Assembly (NCBI GenBank): GCA_900542445.1
Contig: UQNN01000014.1
Coordinates: 1-51,350 of the forward strand
Direction of reading: 5' to 3'
DNA from: an uncultured Eubacteriales bacterium
GTDB taxonomy: Bacteria > Bacillota > Clostridia > Christensenellales > Aristaeellaceae
Length of the DNA: 51,350 nt
Numbering within the stretch: the stretch's first letter is position 1; each line of letters opens with the position of its first letter. The notes beneath the pieces were generated by a model. That model was not told the origin of the DNA. It searched no databases and saw nothing but the letters and a program-made list of their open reading frames with translations. Both the position numbers and the translations under genes were made by a program. Below, piece by piece: positions 1 through 7,977 of this stretch.

Positions 1-2
1 TC

Positions 3-1916
3 GGCAGCACGGGCAACGCGCCGCAGATCGCCGCGCCGCAGCAGGCCGCCAAGCCTATGCAGCCGCGCCGCAACCCGCCTCGCCCGCGCGCAAACAGCGC
101 CCGTCCGGCAGAGCGCCCGCAGACGGGCATGCGCCGCCGCATTGTCGCGCCGATTGCGCCGGAGGAAAAGCCCTGCATCTCGCAGACCCTGCAATGGGTC
201 GGTAAGAAACCGCCGACGATGCGCTCCCGCGCCAGCGAACATCCCAGCCGCGCGACTCTGCGCATGATCCCGCTGGGCGGCATGTGCGAAATCGGCAAGA
301 ACATGACGGCCTACGAATACGGCAACGACATTATCATCGTCGATTGCGGCCAGATTTTCCCGGATGAGACCATGCCGGGCGTGGATGCCGTCATTCCGGA
401 TTTCACCTATGTGCTGCAAAATCGCGACCGCGTGCGCGGCATTTTCATCACCCACGGCCACGAGGATCACATCGGCGGCCTGCCTTACCTGATGCGCGAG
501 TTCCGCGCGCCGATTTACGGCGGCCGCATGACCATCGAACTGCTCAAGTATAAGCTCGACGACCGCGTGCCGGGGCTGACCAAGAGCTGCGAACTGCACG
601 TCGTCGAGGCGGGCGAAACGATTCGTTCCGGCTGCTTCTCCGTGGAGTTCATCCACGTGAACCATTCCATCGCGGACGCGTTCATGTTCGCCATTCGCAC
701 GCCGATCGGCACGATCATGCACTCCGGCGACTTCAAGATCGATTATACGCCGATCAACGGCGCGATCATGGATCTCCAGCGCATTGCGCAGATTGGCCGC
801 GAAGGCGTGCTGCTCTTCGTCTGCGAATCGACCAACATCGAGGTGCCGGGCTTCTCCAAGAGCGAGCGCCACGTCGGCGAATCGATGGCCGATATGTTTA
901 AGGATGCGAAAGGCCGCATTTTTGTGGCGACGTTCTCTTCCAATACGTCCCGCTTGCAGCAGATTTTCACCGCCGCCGAGCGCCACGGGCGCAAGGTCGC
1001 GCTGGTCGGCCGCAGCATGCTCAACGTGTTCAACGCCGCCAACAATCTGGGCTACATCCAGAAGAAGCCGGATACGCTGATCGAAATCTCCCAGGTGGAC
1101 AACTATCCGCCGGAGCAGGTCGTCATCATCTCCACCGGCTCTCAGGGCGAGCCGATGAGCGCGCTGACCCGCATTGCCTTCTCCAACCATCGCGAAATCG
1201 AGATTCAGCCGGGCGACACCGTGATTATCTCCGCGACGCCGATTCCGGGCAACGAGAAGCCGATTTACAAGGTCATCAACGAGCTGTACCGCCGCGGCGC
1301 GAAGGTGTATTATTCCGCGCTGGCGGACGTGCACGTCTCCGGCCATGCCTCTCAGGAGGAAATCAAGCTGGTGCATGCGCTCGTCCGCCCGAAGTTCTTC
1401 ATCCCGGCGCACGGCGAAACCCGCATGCTCTATCAGCACGCGGAGCTGGCGCACAAGCTGGGCGTGCCGTTTGAAAACATCTTCATTCTGGCTAACGGCG
1501 ATATCTTTGAGATTTCCAAGGGCTCGGCGCGCGTGACCGGCTTCACCAACGGCGACGCGGTGCTCATCGACGGCGCGTCCGTCGGCGAGGTGGATAACAG
1601 CGTGCTGCGCGAGCGCAAACTGCTCTCCGACGACGGCGTGGTGGCTATTTCGCTGGCCGTCAGCAAGAAGACCGGCGAAATGATGGCCCAGCCCGTGGTC
1701 AGCGCGATGGGCTTCCTTTACGACAGTGAGCACGTCAAGATCGAGGCGGCCTGCCGCCAGCATGCGGCGAACGCGGTTGCCCGCATTGCCGCCAGCGGCA
1801 AGAAGGTGCAGGAGGCGGTTGCCTCCGGCCAGCTGCAAGGCCAGCTGCGCTCTTTCCTCTACGAGCGTACCAAGCGCCGCCCGGTCGTAATGATCAATTT
1901 GATTGAGGTTGAGTAA
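3..1916 (+). CDS. rnj: Ribonuclease J (5' end outside window)
   Basis: Metallo-beta-lactamase/beta-CASP ribonuclease acting in mRNA decay and rRNA/tRNA maturation in the cytoplasm. Counting from the ATG at 57, the zinc motif HGHEDH is at residues 133-138 and MHSGDF at about 221-226; the late SGHASQEE and PAHGETRM motifs are also family hallmarks. The core starts near MIPLGGMCEIGKN (about residue 70). Upstream is a basic, Pro/Ala/Arg-rich low-complexity extension. The frame stays open from base 3 with no stop, so the true start probably lies before the window and the ATG at 57 is only an internal Met. The family is usually about 555 residues, so the extension is extra. The name is secure; J1 versus J2 is not decided. 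Confidence 0.93.
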   Translation, partial: GSTGNAPQIAAPQQAAKPMQPRRNPPRPRANSARPAERPQTGMRRRIVAPIAPEEKPCISQTLQWVGKKPPTMRSRASEHPSRATLRMIPLGGMCEIGKNMTAYEYGNDIIIVDCGQIFPDETMPGVDAVIPDFTYVLQNRDRVRGIFITHGHEDHIGGLPYLMREFRAPIYGGRMTIELLKYKLDDRVPGLTKSCELHVVEAGETIRSGCFSVEFIHVNHSIADAFMFAIRTPIGTIMHSGDFKIDYTPINGAIMDLQRIAQIGREGVLLFVCESTNIEVPGFSKSERHVGESMADMFKDAKGRIFVATFSSNTSRLQQIFTAAERHGRKVALVGRSMLNVFNAANNLGYIQKKPDTLIEISQVDNYPPEQVVIISTGSQGEPMSALTRIAFSNHREIEIQPGDTVIISATPIPGNEKPIYKVINELYRRGAKVYYSALADVHVSGHASQEEIKLVHALVRPKFFIPAHGETRMLYQHAELAHKLGVPFENIFILANGDIFEISKGSARVTGFTNGDAVLIDGASVGEVDNSVLRERKLLSDDGVVAISLAVSKKTGEMMAQPVVSAMGFLYDSEHVKIEAACRQHAANAVARIAASGKKVQEAVASGQLQGQLRSFLYERTKRRPVVMINLIEVE

Positions 1917-2025
1917 ATCAAAAACACATTGCGTTTGAAATTTAGTGCGCCGCTTTGAAACCGTTTCAATCGTAGGATGCTTCGCATCCTGCTTTGAAAC
2001 TTACGTTCTTCTTGATGATTGGGGA

Positions 2026-2162
2026 GGGGATGGGGCCAGCCCCATCCCCTGCTGGGGACGATTGTCCCCAGACCCCTTCTTCGCTTCGCGGCGGCTTAAA
2101 CCAGGCAATGTGGGAGTTCCAAGAACCTCAGGTTCTTGGTGGGGATTGGGGCAAAGCCCCAA
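2026..2162. repeat. Array of four palindromes (repeat family A)
   Basis: The gap between rnj and the methyltransferase holds four perfect inverted repeats in a row: GGGGATGGGGC/GCCCCATCCCC (2026-2049), TGGGGAC/GTCCCCA (2053-2070), CCAAGAACCT/AGGTTCTTGG (2119-2139) and TTGGGGC/GCCCCAA (2046 is unrelated; arms 2146-2152 and 2156-2162). The 20 bases at 2075-2094 recur inverted at 14279-14298. Similar CAAGAACCT and GGGGC palindromes occur at 25027-25217. This looks like a dispersed intergenic repeat; it may also act as a terminator for rnj, but lacks a clean T-run. Confidence 0.75.
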
Positions 2163-2183
2163 CGTAATTTTGAGGATAAAAAA

Positions 2184-3368
2184 ATGGAAAATCTTCCGAT
2201 TGTTCATGTTGTCAACGGACGGCAGAAAAAGCTGCTGCAAGGCCATCCGTGGGTATACGGCAACGAAATCGAGCGCGTGGAGGGCGAAATCGAGGACGGC
2301 GGTCTGGTGACGGTCGTCGATTTTCGCGGGCGCTACATGGGTACGGGCTTTTACAACAGCAAGTCGCTGATTACCGTGCGCCTGCTGACCCACCGCCAGG
2401 AGGAAATCACCGACGAACTGATCGCTTCCCGCGTGAAGGCGGCGTGCGATTACCGCCGCTTTGTGATGAACAGGCCGGGCACGGATTCCTGCCGCCTGAT
2501 TTACGGCGAGGCCGACCGCCTGCCGGGCGTGATTGCCGACCGTTTCGGCGGGGTGATCGTGCTTCAGGTGCTGGCGCTGGGCATGGAACGGTTTACGCAG
2601 ACGATTGCCGACGCGCTGCTTGCATGCGAAAAGCCGGACTGCCTGCTGCTGCAAAACGACGACGCGATTCGCCGCAAAGAGGGCATGGAGTGCTTCACCC
2701 GCGTGCTTTACGGCACGCTGCCGGAGGAAAACATCATCCACGAGAACGGCGTCAAGCTGGCTGTGGATGTGCTCGGCGGTCAGAAGACGGGCTACTTCCT
2801 CGACCAGAAGGATAATCACCTGTTTGTGCGCCAGTTCTGCAAGGACGCGCGCGTGCTGGATTGCTTCTCCTACATCGGCGCGTTCGCGCTCAATGCGGCG
2901 GCAGCCGGGGCGAAAGAAGTGACGGCAGTGGATATCAGCGAAGCCGCCGTGCAGCTGATCGAAAAGAACGCCGCGCTCAACGGCGCGGACATCACCGCCG
3001 TCTGTGCGAACTGCTTTGATTTTCTGCGCGCGCAGGTCAAGGCGGGTGAAAAATACGACGTGGTGGTGCTCGATCCGCCCGCGTTCACCAAAGCGCACGC
3101 CAACATGGCCAGCGCCTGCCGCGGCTACAAGGAGATTGCGCTCTCCGCGATGCGCCTGCTTCCGGCGGGCGGCGTGCTGGCGACGCACTCTTGCTCGTAT
3201 CACATGCCGGAAGAGGTCTTCGTGAATACGGTGCTCTCCGCCGCGCAAGACCTGCATCGTCAGGTGCGCGTGATTACCCTGCGTCGTCAGGACATCGATC
3301 ATCCGGTTCTGGCTGGATATCCGGAAAGCCATTATCTCAAGAGCCTGTGGCTGCAAATGCTGGATTGA
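2184..3368 (+). CDS. RlmI-like class I SAM-dependent rRNA methyltransferase
   Basis: Predicted 23S rRNA cytosine-C5 methyltransferase of the RlmI/YccW group (394 residues). An N-terminal PUA-like RNA-binding domain (about 1-75, with the HPWVYGNEI motif) precedes a Rossmann methyltransferase fold. SAM motif I is VLDCFSYIGAF at about 224-234, motif IV is DPPAF from residue 297, and SCS with Cys337 is the likely catalytic region. The start is the ATG at 2184, 8 bases after GAGG; an in-frame upstream ATG at 2136 lies inside the repeat and has no ribosome site. It stands alone between a repeat and a strong terminator. Target position on rRNA is inferred from the family only. Confidence 0.85.
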   Translation: MENLPIVHVVNGRQKKLLQGHPWVYGNEIERVEGEIEDGGLVTVVDFRGRYMGTGFYNSKSLITVRLLTHRQEEITDELIASRVKAACDYRRFVMNRPGTDSCRLIYGEADRLPGVIADRFGGVIVLQVLALGMERFTQTIADALLACEKPDCLLLQNDDAIRRKEGMECFTRVLYGTLPEENIIHENGVKLAVDVLGGQKTGYFLDQKDNHLFVRQFCKDARVLDCFSYIGAFALNAAAAGAKEVTAVDISEAAVQLIEKNAALNGADITAVCANCFDFLRAQVKAGEKYDVVVLDPPAFTKAHANMASACRGYKEIALSAMRLLPAGGVLATHSCSYHMPEEVFVNTVLSAAQDLHRQVRVITLRRQDIDHPVLAGYPESHYLKSLWLQMLD

Positions 3369-3383
3369 TTCTGAATGGAAATG

Positions 3384-3431
3384 AAAAGCGCCCGCGGGAC
3401 GGTGAAGAAGGCCGTTTCGCGGGCGCTTTTG
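3384..3431 (+). terminator. Rho-independent terminator after the methyltransferase gene
   Basis: Stem arms GCGCCCGCG (from 3388) and CGCGGGCGC (3418-3426) flank a loop and are followed by TTTT. It lies 16 bases after the stop. Confidence 0.8.
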
Positions 3432-3445
3432 TCTGCTCGTATACC

Positions 3446-3480
3446 AAAAAACCGGGAAGGGCGCGAACCCTTCCCGGTTT
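3446..3480 (-). terminator. Terminator of the uxaB-uxaA-uxaC-kdgF-eda operon
   Basis: Perfect 13-base arms AAACCGGGAAGGG / CCCTTCCCGGTTT. Read on the minus strand the hairpin runs into a T-run (T5 plus the arm's T3). It closes the operon 35 bases after the eda stop. Confidence 0.85.
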
Positions 3481-3515
3481 GAGTTATGTGCAAAGCGCGT
3501 GCAGTCTCAGGCTGA

Positions 3516-4472
3516 TTACTTCTGCACGAGATGAATCGCGAAGCCCGCGATCTCGTCCTTGAGGTAGATCGCCTTGAGCTGGCCATCCTTCACGTTGGCG
3601 CTGCTCTCGTCGAACTCGAAGCCCTGACGCTCCAGATACGCCTTGGCGCGCACGATGAAGTTGGTCTTGATGCCGATGTGGCCCTTCGTGCCACGGAACG
3701 GGGTCTTCATGACCTCGATGCCCGTGCCGGCAAAGATGGAGCTGTTGCCGACCTTCATCGTCCAGCCCAGCAGCTTGCACAGCTTGGTCGCGGTATCCAT
3801 GGCCTCGGCCTCGTCGGCGCTGTTGATGCCCACGTGCGCGATCTCAAGGCCCAGCATCAGCTGCACGGCGGAAGAGGTCAGGGCGCGGATGCGATCCCAA
3901 TCCTTGGCCTTCACCGCGTCGCCCGGCACCATCCAGCTGCCGCCGCAGCAGATGATCTTGTTGAAGGAGAGGTAATCCAGCAGGTTCTTCTCGTTGACAC
4001 CGCCGGTGGGCATGAACTTCATGTCCACATACGGAGCCGCGATGGACTTGATGTACTTCAGGCCGCCCGCCGCTTCAGCCGGGAAGAACTTGACGGTCTT
4101 CAGGCCCAGGGAGAGAGCAACCTCGATGTCGCTCGGATTGGCCGTGCCGGGGCAGACCGGGATGCCGATCTCCTGGCAGTGCTTGACGGTGGTGGGATTC
4201 AGGCCCGGAGAAACGATGAACTTCGCGCCCGCGGCCACAGCACGATCCACCTGCTCGCAGGTGAGCACGGTGCCGGCGCCGACGACCATATCCGGGAACG
4301 CTTCGGTCATGTTCTTGATCGCGTCCGCGGCGGCGGCGGTGCGGAAGGTGACCTCCGCGCACGGCAGACCACCGTCAATCAGCGCCTGAGCCAGCGGCAC
4401 GGCGTCCGCCGCGTCATTGATGGCGATAACCGGCACAATGCCGATTCGGGAAAGCTGTTCCATCATATCCAT
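3516..4472 (-). CDS. eda: KDPG/KHG aldolase with a C-terminal VOC-like domain
   Basis: Aldolase that splits 2-keto-3-deoxy-6-phosphogluconate to pyruvate and glyceraldehyde-3-phosphate, the last step of uronate breakdown. Residues 1-205 are a class I TIM-barrel: Glu40 and Arg44 in EVTFR, and the Schiff-base Lys128 in VKFFPAE. The protein is 318 residues, about 110 longer than classic Eda. The extra part (about 206-318) has HVGIN, GHIGI and GFAIHL strands spaced as in a vicinal-oxygen-chelate (glyoxalase) fold. The start is the ATG at 4472, 9 bases after AGGAGG; a longer reading to 4514 would put that ribosome site inside the gene. Last gene of the operon. The role of the extra domain is unknown. 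Confidence 0.9.
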   Translation of the reverse strand: MDMMEQLSRIGIVPVIAINDAADAVPLAQALIDGGLPCAEVTFRTAAAADAIKNMTEAFPDMVVGAGTVLTCEQVDRAVAAGAKFIVSPGLNPTTVKHCQEIGIPVCPGTANPSDIEVALSLGLKTVKFFPAEAAGGLKYIKSIAAPYVDMKFMPTGGVNEKNLLDYLSFNKIICCGGSWMVPGDAVKAKDWDRIRALTSSAVQLMLGLEIAHVGINSADEAEAMDTATKLCKLLGWTMKVGNSSIFAGTGIEVMKTPFRGTKGHIGIKTNFIVRAKAYLERQGFEFDESSANVKDGQLKAIYLKDEIAGFAIHLVQK

Positions 4473-4549
4473 GATTGTATTCCTCCTCATGTATGCTTTT
4501 CTGTATGAATGCAATCCGCGCGCCCGAAGGCGGCGGAAGGCTGCTAAGG

Positions 4550-4879
4550 TTACTTGACGAAATCCTCGCGCATGGGGGTGAAGATATCCAGCAGCGTGCC
4601 CGCTTTTACGCAGGTGCAGCCGTGTACCTTGCCGCCGTCCACGACGATGGAATCGCCCTTCTTCATGGTACGGGTGTTTCCTTCGATGGTATAGGTAAAC
4701 TCGCCGTCCAGCACGTAAGAAATCTGCGTGTGCGGATGGCTGTGCGCCGCGCCGACCGCGCCGGTGTCGAAACCGACCTCGACGAGCATCGCGTTTTCGT
4801 TGTAAGCGCGGATTTTGCGGCGCTGGCCGCCGCCCAGCTCAATCCACTGCGGTTCTTCGTTTTTGATCAACGGATTCAT
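4550..4879 (-). CDS. kdgF: KdgF-like cupin protein
   Basis: Small single-domain cupin (109 residues). KdgF proteins help convert 4,5-unsaturated monouronates from pectin or alginate into the linear keto form that feeds the KDG pathway. The metal-binding cupin motif HSHPHTQISYVLDGEF is in the middle and a second His in KVHGCTC follows, as in the family. Of two in-frame ATGs (4888 and 4879), the second is 9 bases after AGGAG, while the first abuts it, so 4879 is chosen. It sits between uxaC and eda, which supports a uronate role. A generic cupin of other function is the alternative. Confidence 0.8.
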   Translation of the reverse strand: MNPLIKNEEPQWIELGGGQRRKIRAYNENAMLVEVGFDTGAVGAAHSHPHTQISYVLDGEFTYTIEGNTRTMKKGDSIVVDGGKVHGCTCVKAGTLLDIFTPMREDFVK

Positions 4880-4967
4880 CCGAAACATCTCCTGACTTCG
4901 TGCTTCGTTTCGACCGCCTTCACGCCGTTTGACGGATTGCCCCGCACGGGCGAAGGAGAAAGGGGTC

Positions 4968-6374
4968 TTAGACCTCCATGCCGAAATACTCGACCGCGTT
5001 GTTAAAGCAGATGCCGCGCACCAGTTCGCCCAGCGTGTCGTAATCCTCCGGATATTCGCCGTTTTCGACCCACTTGCCGATCATGTTGCACAGGATGCGG
5101 CGGAAGTACTCGTGGCGCGGATAAGAGATGAAGGAGCGGGAGTCCGTCAGCATGCCGACGAAACGGCCCAGCAGACCCAGCGAAGCCAGCGCGTGCATCT
5201 GGTCTTCCATGCCGTATTTCTGGTCGCAGAACCACCAGCCGGAACCGAATTGAATCTTGCCCGGAATGCCGTCGCCCTGGAAGTTGCCCAGCATGGTGCC
5301 GATGACGTAATTGTCCTTCGGATTCAGGCAGTAGAGAATGGTCTTGGGCAGGTTGCCCGCGCGCTCTTCTTCGGCCAGCAGCTTGGAGAGATTCTCCGCG
5401 ATGCAGGTGTCGTCGATGGAGTCGAAGCCCACGTCCGGGCCGTACTTCTCAAACATGCGCGGATTATTGTTGCGCATTGCGCCGATGTGATACTGCTGCG
5501 CCCAGCCGCGCGCCTTGTACATGCGCGCCAGCTCGACGAGCACGTAGGTCTTGTAGGAAGCGATTTCCGCCTCGGTCAGCGGCGCGCCGCTCATGGCCTT
5601 GCGGAAGGCTTCGCCCGCGATATGCGTGCTCGGCACGCCGTAGGGCACGGTATCCAGCGCGTGATCGGACAGGCGCGCGCCGTGCGCGTGGAAGAAATCG
5701 AGACGGGATTCCAGCGCCTGCATCATGCTTTCCAGATTCAGGCAGTGAATGCCGGAGACGCGGGACAGACGGTTCATGTAATCCACAAAGCCGCCGCGCT
5801 CGATGTTGAGCACCTTGTCGGGACGCCAGGCCGGATACACCTTGAACTTGCAGGTCGGATCCTGCGCAATCTTGGTCTGATGCTCCAGATCGTCCACCGG
5901 ATCATCGGTCGTGCAGATGACCTTCACGCCGAATTTCTCGATCAGGCCGCGGCAGCGGTATTCTTCCGTCGCCAGCAGTGTGTTTGCGCGGTTCCAGATA
6001 TCCTCGGCGGTCTTTTCGCTCAGGATTTCCTCGATGCCGAACACGCGGCGCAGCTCCAGATGCGTCCAGTGGAACATCGGGTTGCCGATGCAGTATTTCA
6101 GGCTCGCGGCAAAGGCCAGCCACTTGTCGTGCCAGCTTGCGTCGCCGCGGATGAACTTCTCATCCACGCCGTTGGAGAGCATGACGCGCCACTTGTAGTG
6201 GTCGCCGCCGAGCATCAATTCGCCGATATTCTGGAACTGATAGTTTTCGTAGATCATGCACGGGGAGATGTGGCAATGATAGTCATAAATCGGCATGTTT
6301 TCCGCATACTCGTGATACAGCTTTTTGGCCACGTCATTTTCAAGCAGAAAATCCTGATCCATAAACGGTTTCAA
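4968..6374 (-). CDS. uxaC: Glucuronate/galacturonate isomerase
   Basis: Isomerises D-galacturonate to D-tagaturonate (and D-glucuronate to D-fructuronate), the first step of the pathway. It is 468 residues, the usual length. Metal-dependent amidohydrolase-like fold: YDYHCHISP near the N-terminus, HAHGARLSDH in the middle, QYHIGAMRNNNPRMF and DSRSFISYPRHEYFRR near the end. The start is a TTG at 6374, 6 bases after GGAGGAG, giving the family's typical MKPFMDQDFLL opening; no ATG fits this ribosome site. It is separated from uxaA by 133 bases holding a small repeat element. Confidence 0.95.
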   Translation of the reverse strand: MKPFMDQDFLLENDVAKKLYHEYAENMPIYDYHCHISPCMIYENYQFQNIGELMLGGDHYKWRVMLSNGVDEKFIRGDASWHDKWLAFAASLKYCIGNPMFHWTHLELRRVFGIEEILSEKTAEDIWNRANTLLATEEYRCRGLIEKFGVKVICTTDDPVDDLEHQTKIAQDPTCKFKVYPAWRPDKVLNIERGGFVDYMNRLSRVSGIHCLNLESMMQALESRLDFFHAHGARLSDHALDTVPYGVPSTHIAGEAFRKAMSGAPLTEAEIASYKTYVLVELARMYKARGWAQQYHIGAMRNNNPRMFEKYGPDVGFDSIDDTCIAENLSKLLAEEERAGNLPKTILYCLNPKDNYVIGTMLGNFQGDGIPGKIQFGSGWWFCDQKYGMEDQMHALASLGLLGRFVGMLTDSRSFISYPRHEYFRRILCNMIGKWVENGEYPEDYDTLGELVRGICFNNAVEYFGMEV

Positions 6375-6442
6375 GGGGTTCTCCTCCTTTGCTTTGAATG
6401 CCTTCCGTATGCCAGACTCTGACATTGTACGGAAATGCCGAC

Positions 6443-6515
6443 AGTTATAACGGGATGAAGACTCCCTCACCGAGGGAGCTGTCACGGCAGCGCCGTGACT
6501 GAGGAAGTTATAACG
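6443..6515. mobile_element. REP/MITE-like palindromic element with 10-base target duplication (repeat family B)
   Basis: A core at 6453-6505 contains two perfect palindromes, CTCCCTC/GAGGGAG (6462-6478) and GTCACGGC/GCCGTGAC (6481-6499). It is flanked by identical 10-base direct repeats AGTTATAACG at 6443-6452 and 6506-6515. The right copy overlaps the uxaA stop codon (TAA on the minus strand at 6510-6508). This is the picture expected from insertion of a short non-autonomous element just after uxaA. Related palindromes occur at 18885-18993 and 22569-22628. Confidence 0.7.
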
Positions 6516-7977
6516 TTACGCCGTCTTTGAAAATCGCAATCTCGCGGTAGTCGTGCTTCTCGCTCTGCGTCTGTTCGCCGGAGGCGATGGCCAGCAGCTT
6601 TTTGAAGAAGACCTCGGTCGTCTCCTGCATGTCCGCGCCCTGCGCCAGAATACCCGCGTTAAAGTCGATCCAGTTGCGCTTCTTTTCGGAAAGCGGGGTG
6701 TTGGTGGAAACCTTCACCGTCGGGATCGGCGCGCCGACCGGCGTTCCGCGGCCCGTGGTGAAGAGCACCATCTGTGCGCCGGAAGCCATCAGCGCCGTGA
6801 TGGCGCACAGGTCGTTGCCCGGTCCCTGCACGAGATTCAGCCCTTTTTCGGTCACGGGTTCGCAATAGCTGAGCACATCGCGCACCTCAGCCGTGCCGCC
6901 CTTCTGGGTGCAGCCGAGGGATTTGTCTTCCAGCGTGGTGATTCCGCCCGCCTTGTTGCCCGGAGAGGGATTTTCGTAGACCTCCTGACCGTGGCGGATG
7001 AAGTATTCCTTGAAATTGTTGATGAGATCGACCGCTTTGCGGAAGGTCGCCTCGTCCTTGCAGCGATCCATCAGGATGGTCTCCGCGCCAAACATTTCCG
7101 GCACCTCGGTCAGCAGCGTCGTGCCGCCGTGGCGCGCCAGAAGGTCGGAAGCGCTGCCCAAAAGCGGGTTGGCGGTGATGCCGGAAAGACCGTCGCTGCC
7201 GCCGCATTTGAGGCCGATGACCAGCTCGGAAGCATCCACTGTCTGCCGCTTGAACGTCGCGGCGTAGGCGGTCAGCTCGTCAAGCAGCCGCATGCCCGCT
7301 TCAACCTCATCCTCCACATCCTGCGTAATCAGGAACTTCACGCGGTTGGGGTTATAATTGCCGAGCACCTTCTTAAATTCATTGACGTTGTTGTTTTCGC
7401 AGCCGAGGCTCAGCACGAGCACCGCGCCCGCGTTCGGATGGCGAACCATCGAGGCGAGCAGCTTCTGGGTGTTCTTGTGATCTTCGCCCAGCTGGCTGCA
7501 TCCATACGGATGGACAAAACAGTGAATGCCGTCCACGCGGTCGCCGTAGGCTTCCTGCGCCATGCGCTCCAGCGTCTTGGCCGTGCCGTTGACACAGCCG
7601 ACGGTGTTCACAATCCAGACCTCGTTGCGGATGCCCACGCGGCCGTCCTCGCGCACATAGCCCTCAAACGTGGCCTTGCGGTCAACGGGCATGGCGCAGG
7701 GATGCGGATGGTAGCTGTATTCCAGCAGGCCGGAAAGATTGGTCTTGACATTGTGGGTATGCACCCAGCTGCCCGCCGGAATGGGTTGCGTCGCGTGGCC
7801 GATGGGGAAGCCGTATTTGACGACGTTCTCGTTTTCGGCAATATCGCAAAGCGCAAACTTATGCCCGGCCTGGATATCCTCGCGCAGCGTCACGCCGAGC
7901 GCGCTCTCGCCGCTTTTCAGCGGTTCGAGCGCGACGGCGACGTTGTCGCGCGGATTGATACGGATCAATCTGCTCAT
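6508..7977 (-). CDS. uxaA: Altronate dehydratase
   Basis: Dehydrates D-altronate to 2-keto-3-deoxygluconate. It is 489 residues, full length for fused UxaA. An N-terminal SAF domain (about 1-95, with WVHTHNVKTNL at its end) is followed by the C-terminal catalytic domain, which contains GYVREDGRVGIRNEVW, SLGCENNNV and GLKCGGSDGLSGITANP; conserved Cys residues here are expected to bind iron. The start ATG overlaps the uxaB stop as ATGA (7977-7974), so the two are translationally coupled. Its stop abuts the family B repeat at 6443-6515. Confidence 0.95.
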   Translation of the reverse strand: MSRLIRINPRDNVAVALEPLKSGESALGVTLREDIQAGHKFALCDIAENENVVKYGFPIGHATQPIPAGSWVHTHNVKTNLSGLLEYSYHPHPCAMPVDRKATFEGYVREDGRVGIRNEVWIVNTVGCVNGTAKTLERMAQEAYGDRVDGIHCFVHPYGCSQLGEDHKNTQKLLASMVRHPNAGAVLVLSLGCENNNVNEFKKVLGNYNPNRVKFLITQDVEDEVEAGMRLLDELTAYAATFKRQTVDASELVIGLKCGGSDGLSGITANPLLGSASDLLARHGGTTLLTEVPEMFGAETILMDRCKDEATFRKAVDLINNFKEYFIRHGQEVYENPSPGNKAGGITTLEDKSLGCTQKGGTAEVRDVLSYCEPVTEKGLNLVQGPGNDLCAITALMASGAQMVLFTTGRGTPVGAPIPTVKVSTNTPLSEKKRNWIDFNAGILAQGADMQETTEVFFKKLLAIASGEQTQSEKHDYREIAIFKDGVTL

